Below are positions 45,636 through 57,649 of a DNA stretch of 64,000 bases, piece by piece. Every line of letters begins with the position of its first letter. Positions within the stretch are counted from its first letter, which is position 1. This DNA is from Opeltia flavorubescens (lineage: Eukaryota; Ascomycota; Lecanoromycetes; Teloschistales; Teloschistaceae), in NCBI GenBank assembly GCA_000442125.1, contig KE546965.1:1178001-1242000 (forward strand), given 5' to 3'. The notes beneath the pieces were generated by a model, which did no database searches, was not told the origin of the DNA, and saw nothing but the letters and a program-made list of their open reading frames with translations. The position numbers and the translations under genes are program-made.

Positions 45636-47016
45636 TCATGGACTGTGCACCTCCTCCGTAAAAGTTGTCAGATGTGGGCTGAAGTACCCACTGTCGATGC
45701 TTTCAAGTCTCTCAGCATCCACCGCTTTTGCGTCTGCCCATTGACCACCGCTCAGGTCTCCTTCGTACAACTCCTCTTCCATAACCTCATCCTCAGCTAC
45801 GTGCTGTGATCCATTTATGTAATCATCCCAGTCATCGAGCTGCTCTGAGTTAGGAAACATCAGCGCTTTGTCCATGCTATCTTGGCCTGGCTCTCGCTTG
45901 AGATGGAATGTGTAGCGCCATCTATCCCCTTCGAGGTCATGGTCTAACTTGACACTGTAGCCGGTGACTCGGTACCTAATGCCATGAGCTTGTCGATCTT
46001 GGTGTGATTCTCGTACCCTAGTAATACGCACAATCCATCATATCTGATTCCAGCTGTAGGGGCCGAGGGCGAGTGAAGCGTCCAACATCGAATAACCCGG
46101 ACGGGGTTGCGTTGCTCGCCATTGATCGTGGCCATAAGCTTGAAGACACCAGGATCTGATGCATCTGGTGTGTATGAGCAGCCTTTATCTCTTAGAGTAT
46201 TACTCTCCGAATGCTCTGCCATGGCGATCGCGTAGGCAATATCGTCATCAGCAGTTATTCGATTGTATAGATTGTCAATCACTCCGTCCCGACAAGCTGC
46301 TGCATCGTTAAGCCACCAGCTGAAGCATCAAAGTCAGTAAGATCGGCAAGTGAATTACGGGACTGAAAGACCGACTCTCCAACAGTGAATCCCGAATGTC
46401 CATACACGTGTGCTCTGCCGAGGTTGGCTTTTTGTTCTGCTGTCCGGACGGCTATCCCAGGTACCTTTTGCTATTGAGTGAAGTTTTGGCTTGTAAAGCT
46501 CAAGTCCATGCACACCTTTTGATCTATTCCGTCAGGGTCTGGCTGTAGTCCCTCCAGCCTACCGCCAGTCCCCCAGAGGTCCGTACGCACTCGCTGCAAA
46601 GGACCTAATGAATCTTCCCATCGTGCAATTAGATTCTTGGCTTTAATGACGATATCTGGCGGCCAGCCACCTCCATGTGACTCGACTATCTTCTGCAGAG
46701 CCTTTTCGATGCGTGAAAAGCTGAGGATCTCGATAGTCATTGGACTATCATGAAGCTCGTCAAGAGCCGATCGTAGCAGGGTAAGATCAAAGGTGTACTT
46801 CTTGGAGACAACGTTCTTGTCTTTCGCTATCCTCGGTACCAGCGTGTCACGGATATAACGGGAATGCGCAAGCAGATCCTCCTTAGTGAGACCCATGGTG
46901 GTAGAGTCCAGCTGGTAGAAATGATACTCGCCTAGAAGCCAGAGCTGCTTGGGAGAAAAATGTCGAGGAGGTTGCTGACCCCTGACGTGGAGCGAAGGCG
47001 ATTGGTGGGTATCCAT
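45636..47016 (-). CDS. SRA-YDG domain protein
   Basis: Predicted 406 residues in four exons: 47016-46516, 46470-46359, 46299-46032, 45975-45636. The N-terminal 165 residues are helical and unrecognised. Exon 2 gives RAHVYGHSGFTVGESVF, the start of an SRA domain. Exon 3 has the core RNPVRVIRCWTLHSPSAP and RYDGL. A 56-nt intron with a GTGCGT donor then joins YRVTGY, and REPGQDSM closes the domain. SRA domains flip out and bind modified cytosine (UHRF1 and plant KYP use it to read DNA methylation). No RING, SET or nuclease domain is attached; the acidic tail is unstructured. The acceptor of intron 2 is uncertain by 3 nt (46299 or 46296). Role may be in methyl-DNA reading, if the host methylates DNA. 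Confidence 0.82.
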
Positions 47017-48708
47017 TCTCGATTATCCTTCGCAGCTGCCTTGTAAACAAGCACCTAGGATACATGACGGAACAGGAACAGAAAGTGCAGTAGTAAAGAC
47101 AGAGATATTGGAGCGTCCAACGAACTTCTCATCAGAGTATTCGAGCTTTGGGTTGCCGTCGCGGAACCAAACTTGGTATGATGATTTGTGGGGGGGAGAG
47201 GTGACAGATTAAGTCATCCTCGATGAACTCGAGACGTCGATTTGAGCACATTGGATTTCCGCCATGGCTTAGCCACAACCTTTTTACATTCCTACGGTAA
47301 CATTCTCGTCCCATCCGCCCAGCAAAGGAATTGGGGCTTTTGAGGTCCGGAGGCTTATCTCAATGCTTACGTCTGTCATCTTCCAGATCATATACGCCAA
47401 CAGGCCGACTGGTTCCTATTTCCACCAGTCAGACTTGAAAAATAGTCTTAGCCATGGATTGCGATACGGCTTTGATGGATCATACCCTTTAGCAAGTAGA
47501 GTACCCCTACCTCGTTCAGTTGACTTTCGTCGCAACCAGCAGGCTGTGTTTCGACCGACTGGTCACCCTCTACTGTTCAAGAACATAGGATTGCGGTAGG
47601 ACTGAGATGCCAGTATAACGGCCTGTCTTCTTGTCTCTGTGGAATATTTCACTTTGGGTGAATCTCGTAAATGATGTTCCCCGCCCGGTGCGTAGAGGCA
47701 AAAATCGACGCTCCCCGACATTACCCAGGACAAAATTTTCAGTGTGCCTTCATGAGGTCTTGGAGGTGGATAAGGCAATGGACTCAGTTCTGCGAGATGA
47801 CCGCATTTGGAAGACGTGTGAATGGAGTGAGATGTATAACAGCACCGTTGTTGAATAGCATTGCCACGTCGGTTATCGGACGCTGTCCTGCAGATGATGT
47901 TAACGCAAAGTCAAGGATATTATCCTCCACTTATCGCTGGTTTGGGTGTTCGTACATGGCACAAGTATGTTTTGGCGCGGTCCAATCTCGACACCTCGGT
48001 GATTGCAGATCTTTGTGCTTCAGTCACGAAGCAATAAATAGCACTCGGCGGCATCCATCATACATTGGAGATGATCGAGTAAGCCACATCCTGTGTCTAT
48101 CTCTTGCAGCCAATAGTAGAATCCGGCGATCAAAGGAAGTCCACAGGTTACCCTTCCGTGGATGGTGACTGCCTGATGAGAGTAATAACTTCGTCTTTTT
48201 CCCCACAACTGGTGAAGTCAATGAGCAGGTAGCGACAAGCATGGCGATTTGAGTGCCCAAAAGCTGAACACTTCTAAAGATGAAGCATGATGAATGATTC
48301 TATTTGATACCAAAATGCTACTCACTCTTCTCCATTTGGTTGCATGAAGCAGCCAAGATGATGAAAAGAAGCCTTCAAGAGAAGGGCAGCTAACAAAAAT
48401 TTCGCAGACGGCGATGCCGAAACATAGCCGATAACTTTCGTCGCCGCGCTGTGCAATGCAGGACTCAAGTTATAGTAGCCCGACTTCTTGATCTCGGGTA
48501 CTCCCACAAGGTAAGTATGAAGAAGAAAAAAAGTCTGAGTAAGGGAGGTTCACTTCAATATATAGCATCTGTGAGTGCCGGGTAATCTGACGTGATTTCT
48601 GCTAGCGTGGTGGACTTTACCGTGAAAATCTTGAGTAGCCGAGAGGCTGCTGGACTGCACTACAGGCGAATGAAGTGAATGAGTTTCAACAGCCAATAAA
48701 TCAACACA
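47017..48708. other. Long intergenic region, no gene supported
   Basis: 1.7 kb between divergent genes. A 165-codon plus frame (47671-48168) and several minus frames (for example 48020-48507) overlap each other and show no family signature. No phase-matched exon set was found. Promoter of Pus7 at the right end. Confidence 0.4.
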
Positions 48709-51690
48709 ATGGAAGTTGACGAACTTCCAACATCTCCTCGAAAAAAGCGTAAAGCCCATCATGATTCACAGCTGAACATGGATGAGGATCTGAAAGCAAC
48801 CTCTTCCAATGCAGTGCCGGATCAACGGTCTATCAATGCTTTCGGCAACGATGACCGACTTGACAAAGAAGCACAGTGCGGCATCACAGAATATGTCAGT
48901 CCAGATCTACCTGGTTTCCGAGGCGTCCTCAAAAAGCGATACACGGATTTCCTTGTCAATGAAATCCTTCCCAATGGCAAGGTAATCCATCTTGAAAATC
49001 TGAAGAAACCATCAGACCAGCAACCACTGAGCCAAGTAGCTTCGAAAGCCTCTCAACATCGAAATGAGAATTCCGCTCAGGCTTCACCGAAACGTCGAGG
49101 GCTAAGCACATCAAATGAAAATGTCTCGCCTCAATTCGAGTCAACCAACCTAAACAAGGTTGAGCACACTACCCGCAAGAAAGAGACTGTGTTCATGCAA
49201 CATGGAGCTGGGAACTTGAGTCTGTTCGAAGAGCAATCCAAAACCGGCACCGAGAGCTCAGAACCAGGCTCAATATTTACGGATAAAGAGAAACCCATAC
49301 ATGACAAAGCCCTGCAGCCAGCAGAAATTGATCACGATGACACAGAGGAGGCAGCTCCAGCTGCAAATGGAGAGTCGGGAGGTGGAGCACCTGATAAGCC
49401 AAGGGTTTCGACCAATGGAGCAGCTGAGAATACTAGGACTTCGAGCTCCAATGGTCCGAGTACCCCCGGAGGCTGGCAAGCGTATGCTCACTCGAATACA
49501 GATAGACCAGCCTTCACAGTCAGTTTAGCTTAAACCAGCAACCCACCATCATATTATACCCCAGAAATTCACGCGGAAATCTGATTTATGATATAGTTAT
49601 CTGACGAGGACAAAGACCTTCTGATCTCATTCTTCGACCCCAAAATTGTGGACGCTATACTTGATCTTTTCCACCGTATCTTAGCATCTCCCCTAAGGAA
49701 GGCCAAAGATTTCGGCAGTATTACTACAAATCCCATAGAAAGAAGTGTCCGTACAGAGATCCATCAAGCCATACGCCGAATATTTTCTTCTCGGTTGGAA
49801 ACTATGACGGATGATGCCGGGGCTATGGTTGTGTTCGGTGCCAACCCATCATCGAGTCGAGGTGCACAGAGAAATGAATGGCGCAACGATAGAAAGCCAC
49901 AACAACCGAAGGGCAAACTTAGTTGGGCTCAACTTGGCGGAGACTATTTGCACTTCACTATCTACAAGGAGAACAGAGATACGATGGAGGCCATCGCACA
50001 TCTTGCCCGGATCTTAAAACTCAGACCCCAGCTTTTCCAATTTGCTGGCACAAAAGACCGACGTGGTATAACTGTCCAGCGAGCCAGTGTTTTCCGCGTG
50101 CAAGGCAATAAGCTCTTTGATGCGGGAAAAACCCTCAAGCAATCGAAAATAGGCGACTTCGAGTATCATCCTCATGGCCTTCAACTCGGCGACTTGCTGG
50201 GAAACGAATTCGTCATCACCCTTCGTGACTGCCATTTCCAGTCGGATGGAGACGTAGATTTCGAGACAAAGGTTGAGCGCACATCATCTGTCCTCAACAC
50301 TGTGATCGAGAACTTCTGCTCCCATGGTTTTATCAACTATTTCGGTCTCCAACGCTTTGGATCCTTCTCCGCTGGTACCCACGCTATCGGAAGGTCAATG
50401 CTTCAGGGCGATTTCAAGTCCGCTTGCGATGATATACTGTCGTTCCAGCCGTCCGCACTTGCAGCAGCAACGCAACAAGATCATAGTCTCCATGACACCA
50501 GCATCTCTCGCGATGACATTGCTCGCGCCTCTGCTCTCCACTTATTCGCAACGAGTGGTCATTCCAAAGAGGCCCTGGAACAGCTTCCTCGCAAGTTTTC
50601 AGCCGAAGCGTGTTTGATCCGTCATCTCTCCCGCGCAGACCACCGCAATGATTACCTCGGCGCCCTGCAGACTATCAGCCGCAACCTTCGCTTGATGTAC
50701 GTCCATGCCTATCAGTCCCTTGTCTGGAACGTTGCCGCTACCACTCGATGGAAAGCGCATGGGGATAAAGTCCTCCCGGGCGACCTCGTTCTTGTCAATG
50801 AACATCCCGATCCCTTCATTCCACAAAACGGCGATGCCTCAACTGTAGATCAAGACGGCGAGCCCATCGTTACCGCCGAAGCTTCGGACCGAGCTTATAC
50901 CTCAGACGAAATCTTCACTCGTGCCCGCGCTCTCACAGAGTCCGAACTCTCAACTCCTAACTACAAGATCTCGATCTTCGACATCGTGCTCCCCCTTCCG
51001 GGTTACGATATACTGTACCCCGCGAACTCCTCCGCAGACATTTACAAAGAATTCATGGCCAGTGACGAAGGTGGAAATCTAGATCCGTATGACATGAGGC
51101 GCAAGTGGAAAGATATAAGTCTCAGTGGGAGCTACAGAAAGCTGCTAGCGAAGCCATTGGGGAAAGTGGAATGGGAGGTCCGGGCCTACGGGGCGAAGGG
51201 AGAAGACGAGCAATTTGTGGAGACAGATTTAGAGAAACTGGAGAAAATGGGCGCAGTGCGAGGGAAGGGAGGCGCGCGAGGACAAGGGGCTGGGAAAAAG
51301 CCGTTAGCGCAGCCTACGGAAGATGTTGGTCTTGAGCAAGATGATCCTGGCATATTCAAGGAGGTGGCAGCGGCCGAGAACACCGACCCTAAGGATAAAG
51401 ACACCAGCAATATCCAAATCGTCAACGCACCAACAGAGCCATCGTCGGTTGCCGTCAACAAGGATTCTGATCTCCCCATGACGAACACTGAGCAGGCGGC
51501 TGCTGCTGACGAAGATACAAGCGCAACGAGCACTGCGCAACGCACCGCTGCAGAACCAAAGAACGACAAACTCGCCGTCATCCTCAAGATGCAGCTCGGC
51601 AGCAGCACCTATGCTACCATGGCGCTGCGGGAGTTGATGAAAGAAGGCGGCGTGAAGACTTGGAAGATGGAGTTTAGTGGCGGGAGATAG
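48709..51690 (+). CDS. PUS7: Pus7-type multisubstrate pseudouridine synthase (TruD family)
   Basis: Converts U to pseudouridine in tRNA, U2 snRNA and mRNA in yeast. Two exons (48709-49518 and 49597-51690; 78-nt intron GTCAGT...ATAG), about 967 residues. N-terminal conserved part: CGITEYVSPDLPGFRGVLKKRYTDF (in two overlapping blocks), NEILPNGKVIHL. TruD core: LHFTIYKENRDTMEAI, FAGTKDRRGITVQ with the catalytic Asp near residue 424, GNEFVITLRDC, INYFGLQRFGS, YQSLVWN and LPLPGYDILYP. A 140-residue disordered acidic/Ser-rich insert sits between the first block and the core, and a second near residues 840-930. Ends with the usual LALREL-like MALRELMK and a C-terminal MEF. No missing key residue. 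Confidence 0.95.
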
Positions 51691-52111
51691 AAAATGATGG
51701 CTCAATTCCGTGGCTGGGCAGATTGGACAAGCTTTCAATCGAAGGAAGAAAGGTATTGCACTTGCTCTTGGTGGTCGCGTTTGAAAAAAGACCAAGTGAA
51801 TGAGAGAATATGGAAGGAGTGCTTTTGATGACTGACATGTATGGCGAAAAAGACGAATGCTGAAATCGAAGGCAGATAAATAGATGAATCAGAGCAAGGA
51901 AGACAGATTAAATAAGCTTTATACGCAAGGGGTCGCTTTCCTCTTTCGCCAGCCAACCAATCAACGAGTGAGGGTATCTGTAGCTACAGTGATCATCGTT
52001 TTATTACAACTCTTGTCCTGCCTGTCAACAGCCAAGTCAATGTCATTCCTTCTCGCCGTCATATCGTGAGCAATGTAAGCACATGACCAGTCAGACTCGA
52101 CTCAATTCAAT
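51691..52111. other. Convergent intergenic region
   Basis: 421 bp between the Pus7 and ferroxidase 3' ends. Nothing seen beyond likely 3' UTRs. Confidence 0.5.
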
Positions 52112-54204
52112 TCAAGTGCCTCCAGACTTCACGCCTTTAACCTCTAGCCCACCATACCACCCAATAACGCCCATACCCACGAACGCAGCAATGACGCTGA
52201 ACACCAGCGCCACAATGCCCTTTGCCTCGAAGCCCGCGGGCAGCGGTCCAGGAGGTGCGTTTTCGCCTTGTAGATCCAAGAAATCGTCCTATTAACAGCG
52301 CGTACCCAAGTCAGCCAATCCTCATTCCCCACAAGCGGAGATCAATTCCAGAGACGAGGGGATGCATACCGTATTTCCCGCCGCGTTACCCGCAATAGGT
52401 ATATTCTGCTTCGTGCAAGCTTCGATATGGCTTGTCGGAATCATCAGGGCGGATGAATTTGGGGATTTGTACGGTGAAGAGGCGAGGGAGAGGGTTTGTT
52501 GGAGATCAAGGGGTGCTTCGATGATGGTGACAGTGAGGCCGGATGCGACATGCCATTCGATGTGACAGTGGAAGAGCCAAATGCCTTGATTAAGGGTTTA
52601 GCGTGTAGAGTAATGAGACGAAGGTTTGAATGCTAGAGGAAGAATGGAGACTGTATGGGGGAGAAGGCATATTTGAATTTAGAGAAATTGGAACATACCA
52701 GGGTTATCAGCTTTATATCTAAGGACAATATTCCCATTTGGATTGACCATCAAAGTATCCCGCCGCATCGGAATCTCTGAAAGTGTGCCATTGTATGCGT
52801 ACATACCTGCTTCTTCTTCGCTGCGATAGACGGCCTGGAAAGCGTGACCGTGAAGGTGGAAAGGATGCTTGCCGGGATCCATGTTATTCACTACGATCTC
52901 GACGACTTGATCCTTTTCAAGCACGAACGGATTGGTATTCCTGCCATATATGGCAGGGTTTGTCGCAAGATTGCCAGATGTGAGTGCAGAGTACAGAGTC
53001 GGTACTTTTGGGGCAACGTAGGTGAGATCGTTGAAAAAAGCGTAATTGGCACCGTCGCCAAGATTATCCATCTTCAAATCGAGATTGAATGAATAGTCAA
53101 CTTTGTCGAGCAAAGCTTGTCGGTCATACGGGACGAGGGTAAAGTCATCGAACGGATCAAAGGAGTCGACCAGAGCAGGTGTGGGAAGAGCAGCGGCTTT
53201 ATCGTAGACGAGCCAGCCTGTGACGTTAGGATTCAGCGTTGCTGGAATTGCATCGAAGAGGTCCTGGATATATGTCAGCCGGTGATACCCAATATCCAGG
53301 ATCGGGAAACGTACTTGATCCATGCTTCCCACAATAGCGAAATTTGAAGAAGTGTCGTTCTTAGTTGTGATGAGAACGCTGTAACGCTGAGCGGCAGTGA
53401 GATAGATCCTCTCGGCCTCGGCAGGCTCTGTGTAGATACCGTCCACTTCGACAATGCGCATGGTGTGACCCTCGAACCAAAGGTATTGCCCGGCAAATGC
53501 CGCCATATTGATAATACGGAACAGATATGTTCTCCCCGGTTCGACATTGATATTCAGGTTTTGGGTCTCGTTCATCAAGGCAGAATCGGGCACAGGCTCG
53601 GCACCCGTTGGATTGGCGTAGCTGATGAAATGCTTCAACAGACTAGGCATTTGATCGTGGTACCAGTCCGAGAGGGTCAGCACCAACTCTTCATCGTATT
53701 GATCCTTGTACGGAGATTCAGGATCATTGATGATCAGCGGACCACGCAAGCCATCCGGGTATTGGCCAGACACATGTGAATGGTACCAATAGGTGCCAGG
53801 TTGATCGATCTGATCACTATGAGACTCGGCTTATGTAGCATCAAGTTGATCGTGCTTACTTTGAAATCATAAACAAATGAACCTCCTGGAGGAATTGCGC
53901 ACTGGGACACGCCGGCCTGCCCATCCATATGAGCGGTACCATTCATGTAGAGGCCATGAAAGTGTAGACTTGTCGTCTGGTTCCCGAGTTGGTTCTGGAC
54001 ATTGACTATAACCCTATCTCCGACGTTTGCGGTGATGGGAGGTATCGGCCACTGCCCATTGATACCAATGGTTGGGCGAGAAAAGCCATCGGGCTGAGCC
54101 GTTACCCAGGTAATATCAAAATCGTACGTCACGGTAGCAGCGATCGATGAAGATACAAGAGCGAAGAGCGCCAACATCGTCGAAGTAGCTGAAAGAGGTG
54201 CCAT
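52112..54204 (-). CDS. FET3: Plasma-membrane multicopper ferroxidase, Fet3 type
   Basis: Oxidises Fe2+ outside the cell and hands Fe3+ to the Ftr1 permease. About 598 residues in five exons: 54204-53860, 53809-53315, 53263-52699, 52584-52370, 52288-52112. It has a signal peptide, three cupredoxin domains and all four copper motifs: [19 protein letters not shown], and HCHIEWH formed after an intron that joins DNPG to IWLF. Fet3-typical blocks are MVDQ-like [11 protein letters not shown] (across a 51-nt in-frame intron) and [14 protein letters not shown]-terminal helix ([21 protein letters not shown]) is the membrane anchor, typical of Fet3 and absent from laccases. Divergent from FTR1 with four SreA-type sites between. 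Confidence 0.95.
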
Positions 54205-54395
54205 CTTCTCAACCAGGGAGACAAGAGTGGACGCCAGCGATGAATGCGCCTAAGGAGAGAGATTCAGGAAAGCAAAGGGAAACAAGCGAGCCTTCCCTTC
54301 GCAGCAGACAATATTTGAACCTCTGCAAGGGATCACTGCTGATCGTATACGACGAGTTGGCAAGGGAAGGCGGAAGCGAGTAGGGGGAAAGGAGG

Positions 54396-54404
54396 ATCTG
54401 ATAA
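54396..54404 (+). promoter_or_regulatory. SreA/Sre1-type GATA site (ATCTGATAA)
   Basis: Exact match to ATCWGATAA, the site bound by fungal iron-repressor GATA factors, 192 bp upstream of the FET3 start. Confidence 0.7.
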
Positions 54405-54532
54405 GATGGAGCTTGTCTAATCTGATTTGTAACTCCTGAAATGAATGACACCCTGAAGCAAGACCAGTGACAAGTCTGATGGCTTAGTAGCGTAATGGCG
54501 CTGATCAGTCGACACAGTAAGCGTTCTGGATT

Positions 54533-54541
54533 TTATCAGAT
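54533..54541 (-). promoter_or_regulatory. SreA/Sre1-type GATA site (ATCTGATAA)
   Basis: Minus-strand exact match to ATCWGATAA, 329 bp upstream of the FET3 start. Confidence 0.7.
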
Positions 54542-55126
54542 CCCGAGATAATGGGCGCCAGTCTGTCAATCGACCAATGATGTGTGTAAGCGACAAGCTA
54601 GCCTCTTCATCCCAAACGGTCAGGAGGTGCCAGAGATTCGGGTGGATGATGGGTCGCGTCCGAATACACCAAGCTCCTTCCAATTGACAGAGGACGAATT
54701 TGTCGCCTGAGACGGAGGCTCAAACGGAGGATCCTAGATCTCAGTGCTGGAGGCTGGTAGGGACAGGAGCCTTTGGAAAAGCATAGAAGGATCAATGATG
54801 CTCAAAAGGCCAAGAATTGAAGAGAAGGTAGTACAGCGCCAAGAGGATTAAACAAGAAGACGACTGAAAGCTTACTGCTCTCTAAGCCAAGAATAAGCGA
54901 GGGTGGGATGTGCTGAGGCCCTTGGCCGACGGAAAACCCACTCATTTTCAACTGCCGATATCGGTCATCATTCACTAGCAGAATTCTCGCCTGCTTTTGA
55001 GTCCATAGGTGGTAGAATAGACCGTACTTTCCCTGTCGATCTGTGCTTATGCGTGGATTCTGCCGTAAGAAAAAGTCGTGTAACTTTGGGGTCCCTCCAA
55101 GGTTTCAGCGCTAGGTCGTTAGCTCG

Positions 55127-55135
55127 ATCTGATAA
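55127..55135 (+). promoter_or_regulatory. SreA/Sre1-type GATA site (ATCTGATAA)
   Basis: Exact match, 161 bp upstream of the FTR1 start. Together with 55160-55168 it forms a close pair, and a further plain TTATC lies between them. Confidence 0.7.
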
Positions 55136-55159
55136 AATTTCCACTTATCAAATCAATCC

Positions 55160-55168
55160 ATCTGATAA
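55160..55168 (+). promoter_or_regulatory. SreA/Sre1-type GATA site (ATCTGATAA)
   Basis: Exact match, 128 bp upstream of the FTR1 start. Confidence 0.7.
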
Positions 55169-55295
55169 ACCCTTTGATATCCCCAACACTTTGAATAGTC
55201 GACTCTCCTCCTAGCCTGTCTGCATTGCATCAGGCCTTGCAGCGCATTTTTCAATTGCCACGAGCTGGCAGGACCAATTTCGACAATTGACCAAA

Positions 55296-56690
55296 ATNCC
55301 CGACGTCTTTGCGGTGCCCAGTCAGTTTTTGACCCCAGGCATTCTCATCAAAACGATAGATCTAACCCTTTCCAGTCTTCTTCATCGTTTTCAGGGAGAC
55401 TGTCGAAGTCAGCATCATCGTCTCGGTGTTATTGTCCTGGCAAAAGAAAACTCTGGGACCGAATGAAAACCTAAAGATCCACAAGAAGCTCCAACGCCAG
55501 GTAAGATCTTTCGAGGACCTATTGTCGTGCATGGTTTCAAGATTAACTTTGTGAATTAGGTATGGTATGGCGTCCTTCTAGGCTTATTCGTCTGTCTCGC
55601 TGTCGGTGGCGGTATGATCGGAGCCTTTTACGGCTTACATGCCGACCATTGGGCTGCCACCGAGCCCTACTGGGAAGGAGCTTTTAGCATCTTGGCCTCC
55701 CTCATCATTGCAATAATGGGTGCTGCCTTGCTCCGTATCTCTAAACTTCAAGCCGGATGGCGTGTCAAGCTCAATCGATCCTTCGAGGAACACGACGTGA
55801 TCAAGGCCAGCTCTCTTTGGACTAGAACTAAAGCCTGGACGCGTAAATACTTCATGTTCTGGTTGCCCTTTGTTACTGTTCTCCGCGAAGGCGCCGAAGC
55901 AATTGTCTTCATCGCGGGCGTCGGCCTTGGTTTACCTGGTGGTTCGATTCCCTTGCCAGTCATTGTCGGCCTGGCAGCAGGCACTCTCGTGGGTTTCGTC
56001 ATGTACAAGTATGTAGCTTCCCACGTCTCTGGAAAACAGCATTGTATTGACTAGACTCGGCAGAGGAGGCAACTTTGCGCCAATCCAACTTTTCTTGGTT
56101 GTCTCGACTTGCTTTCTCTATNTCGTCGCTGCAGGGCTGTTCTCGAAGGGTGTATGGTTCCTTGAAAGTGGAGCAGTGAGTGCATCGGCATTGGCGCTCA
56201 AGCATCCTGGCTAACGTTCTGTAGTGGAACAAGATTATCGGCGGAGACGCAGCCGAGACCGGCTCAGGTCCGGGCTCTTATGATATTCGCAAGAGCGTAT
56301 GGCACGTCAATGTAAGCAAGAGATATCACCGGACTGCGAATGTTCTAAATTCGATTTCCGATCTAACTTGATCAGGGATGCAACCCATACATCAATGGAG
56401 GTGGTGGATGGGGAATCTTTAACGCCATCTTCGGCTGGCAGAATTCGGCCACATACGGATCCGTCATTTCGTACAATATCTTCTGGCTCGTTGTAATCGT
56501 CGTCTTCCTGGCCATGGGTTACAATGAAAAAAATGGCCATTGGCCCATGATGAAGGCGAGCAGAAAGCAACCAAGGGGAAACAAAAGCAGCAGCTCCAGC
56601 GCGGAGATAGATGAAGAAGTTATTGAGTACCCAAAGAAAAGTGGAAATAATAGAGATGTTACGACAGAGGTAAGAAGCGTAAGCTCGTGA
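55296..56690 (+). CDS. FTR1: High-affinity iron permease, Ftr1 type
   Basis: Seven-TM partner of Fet3 for reductive iron uptake. Six exons: 55296-55320, 55376-55500, 55560-56022 (ending with the first two bases of the TAC-AA|A Lys codon), an exon from about 56056 to 56172, then 56225-56310 and about 56377-56690. The start codon reads ATN because its third base (55298) is ambiguous; the following [18 protein letters not shown] fits the family start exactly. Two REXXE iron motifs: RETVE near residue 14 and REGAE near residue 158. Also [39 protein letters not shown] and [19 protein letters not shown]. The C-terminal tail is cytosolic and Ser/Lys-rich. A GTAAGA at 56671 could be a further donor, changing the last residues. 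A second ambiguous base is at 56122. Confidence 0.92.
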
Positions 56691-57649
56691 TTTGATTGAA
56701 CTCATTTGTGGTTACAAACTACCAAGAGCGCGGACAAACGGCGAAAACCAACAATGGCCTGCAAGCCATACTCACCTGGTATTTGATAGCTGTTGCGGTA
56801 CTATAGGTTGTTTCGTCTTCTGAACTCCCGCTATCTTTCTCCTATGCTCACCTTTCTCTATTCCTTGGATGGATTACGGCTGGGTCGTCGTGTCAGACGT
56901 TGAGAAAGCGCTACAGGAAGCCTGTATGTTCTAGAGTTACTGCCTGGTGCTGCCTTCAAAGGTTACATCATAGCTAAGGACAAAAACCCATTTGACATGT
57001 ATCAACAGTGAAGCTCGAAGTCTGAGGTTACAGTCAGATCGAGTACTGAAAGCGCAAAGTAAGATTGGTGTTGAACGGCGAGAAAGGTTCACGAAAACCT
57101 CATATCGCGCAAGCGGTCCTTAATCGGCGGGAATCCGATTCGAAGCTCCGCAGGAGCTTAGTCATCAGCTCGCGCAGAGGACTCAATCAAAAAAACTGAA
57201 TAGAGGCGGCCGCATTGACACACGGCCATCGGAGGAACTGCTAGTGGAACCACGCATGACATCTCTCGACTACTTTGAATAGAGGGAGATAGTTCATTAA
57301 TTTGTACCACCAGGAGTGTTCACATACGAATTCCGGTATGCTTTGACTGGAAATCGTTGTATCGTTTTCGCCTCCATTGCTAACCGATGGACTTTTTAGT
57401 CTTGTGATATATATCTAAGATTCTGTGTTTTCTCATCATTGAAATTATTCTGTTGGCGTCTCCATACCCACGATCGTCCCTTAAATACCATGGCTTGGCC
57501 ATATCCATGAAGTTTGACGGACTGGTCTTAACCTGCCGTTAAGAGCCATCAAACTCTATTACCACGACATAAGCTGTTCCTAATATTGCGGCTGTCGAGC
57601 ACAGATATTTGAGACCTTGGTCTTCGAAGAAGGGTATCAAGGTCCCAGT
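56691..57649. other. Intergenic, no gene seen
   Basis: 959 bp between two plus-strand genes. Contains the FTR1 3' region and the promoter of the BTB-like gene. No tRNA or ORF supported. Confidence 0.5.

Noticed and set aside
46300-46358. Shorter intron ending at GCTTCAG (39 nt) in the SRA gene
   Set aside because: The acceptor looks strong, but the resulting frame ends at a stop before the SRA core. The later CAG keeps the domain.
47850-47930. Minus-strand LFNNGAV resembling the NNAG motif of short-chain dehydrogenases
   Set aside because: No Rossmann start, no YxxxK and no continuous frame around it; the likeness is too short.
47671-48168. 165-codon plus frame
   Set aside because: No motif, unusual composition rich in Cys/Arg, overlaps equally open minus frames and has no splice context.
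57090-57180. Possible tRNA-like sequence (ATTCGAAGCTCC)
   Set aside because: No matching A box or cloverleaf could be drawn. No tRNA found elsewhere by eye either.
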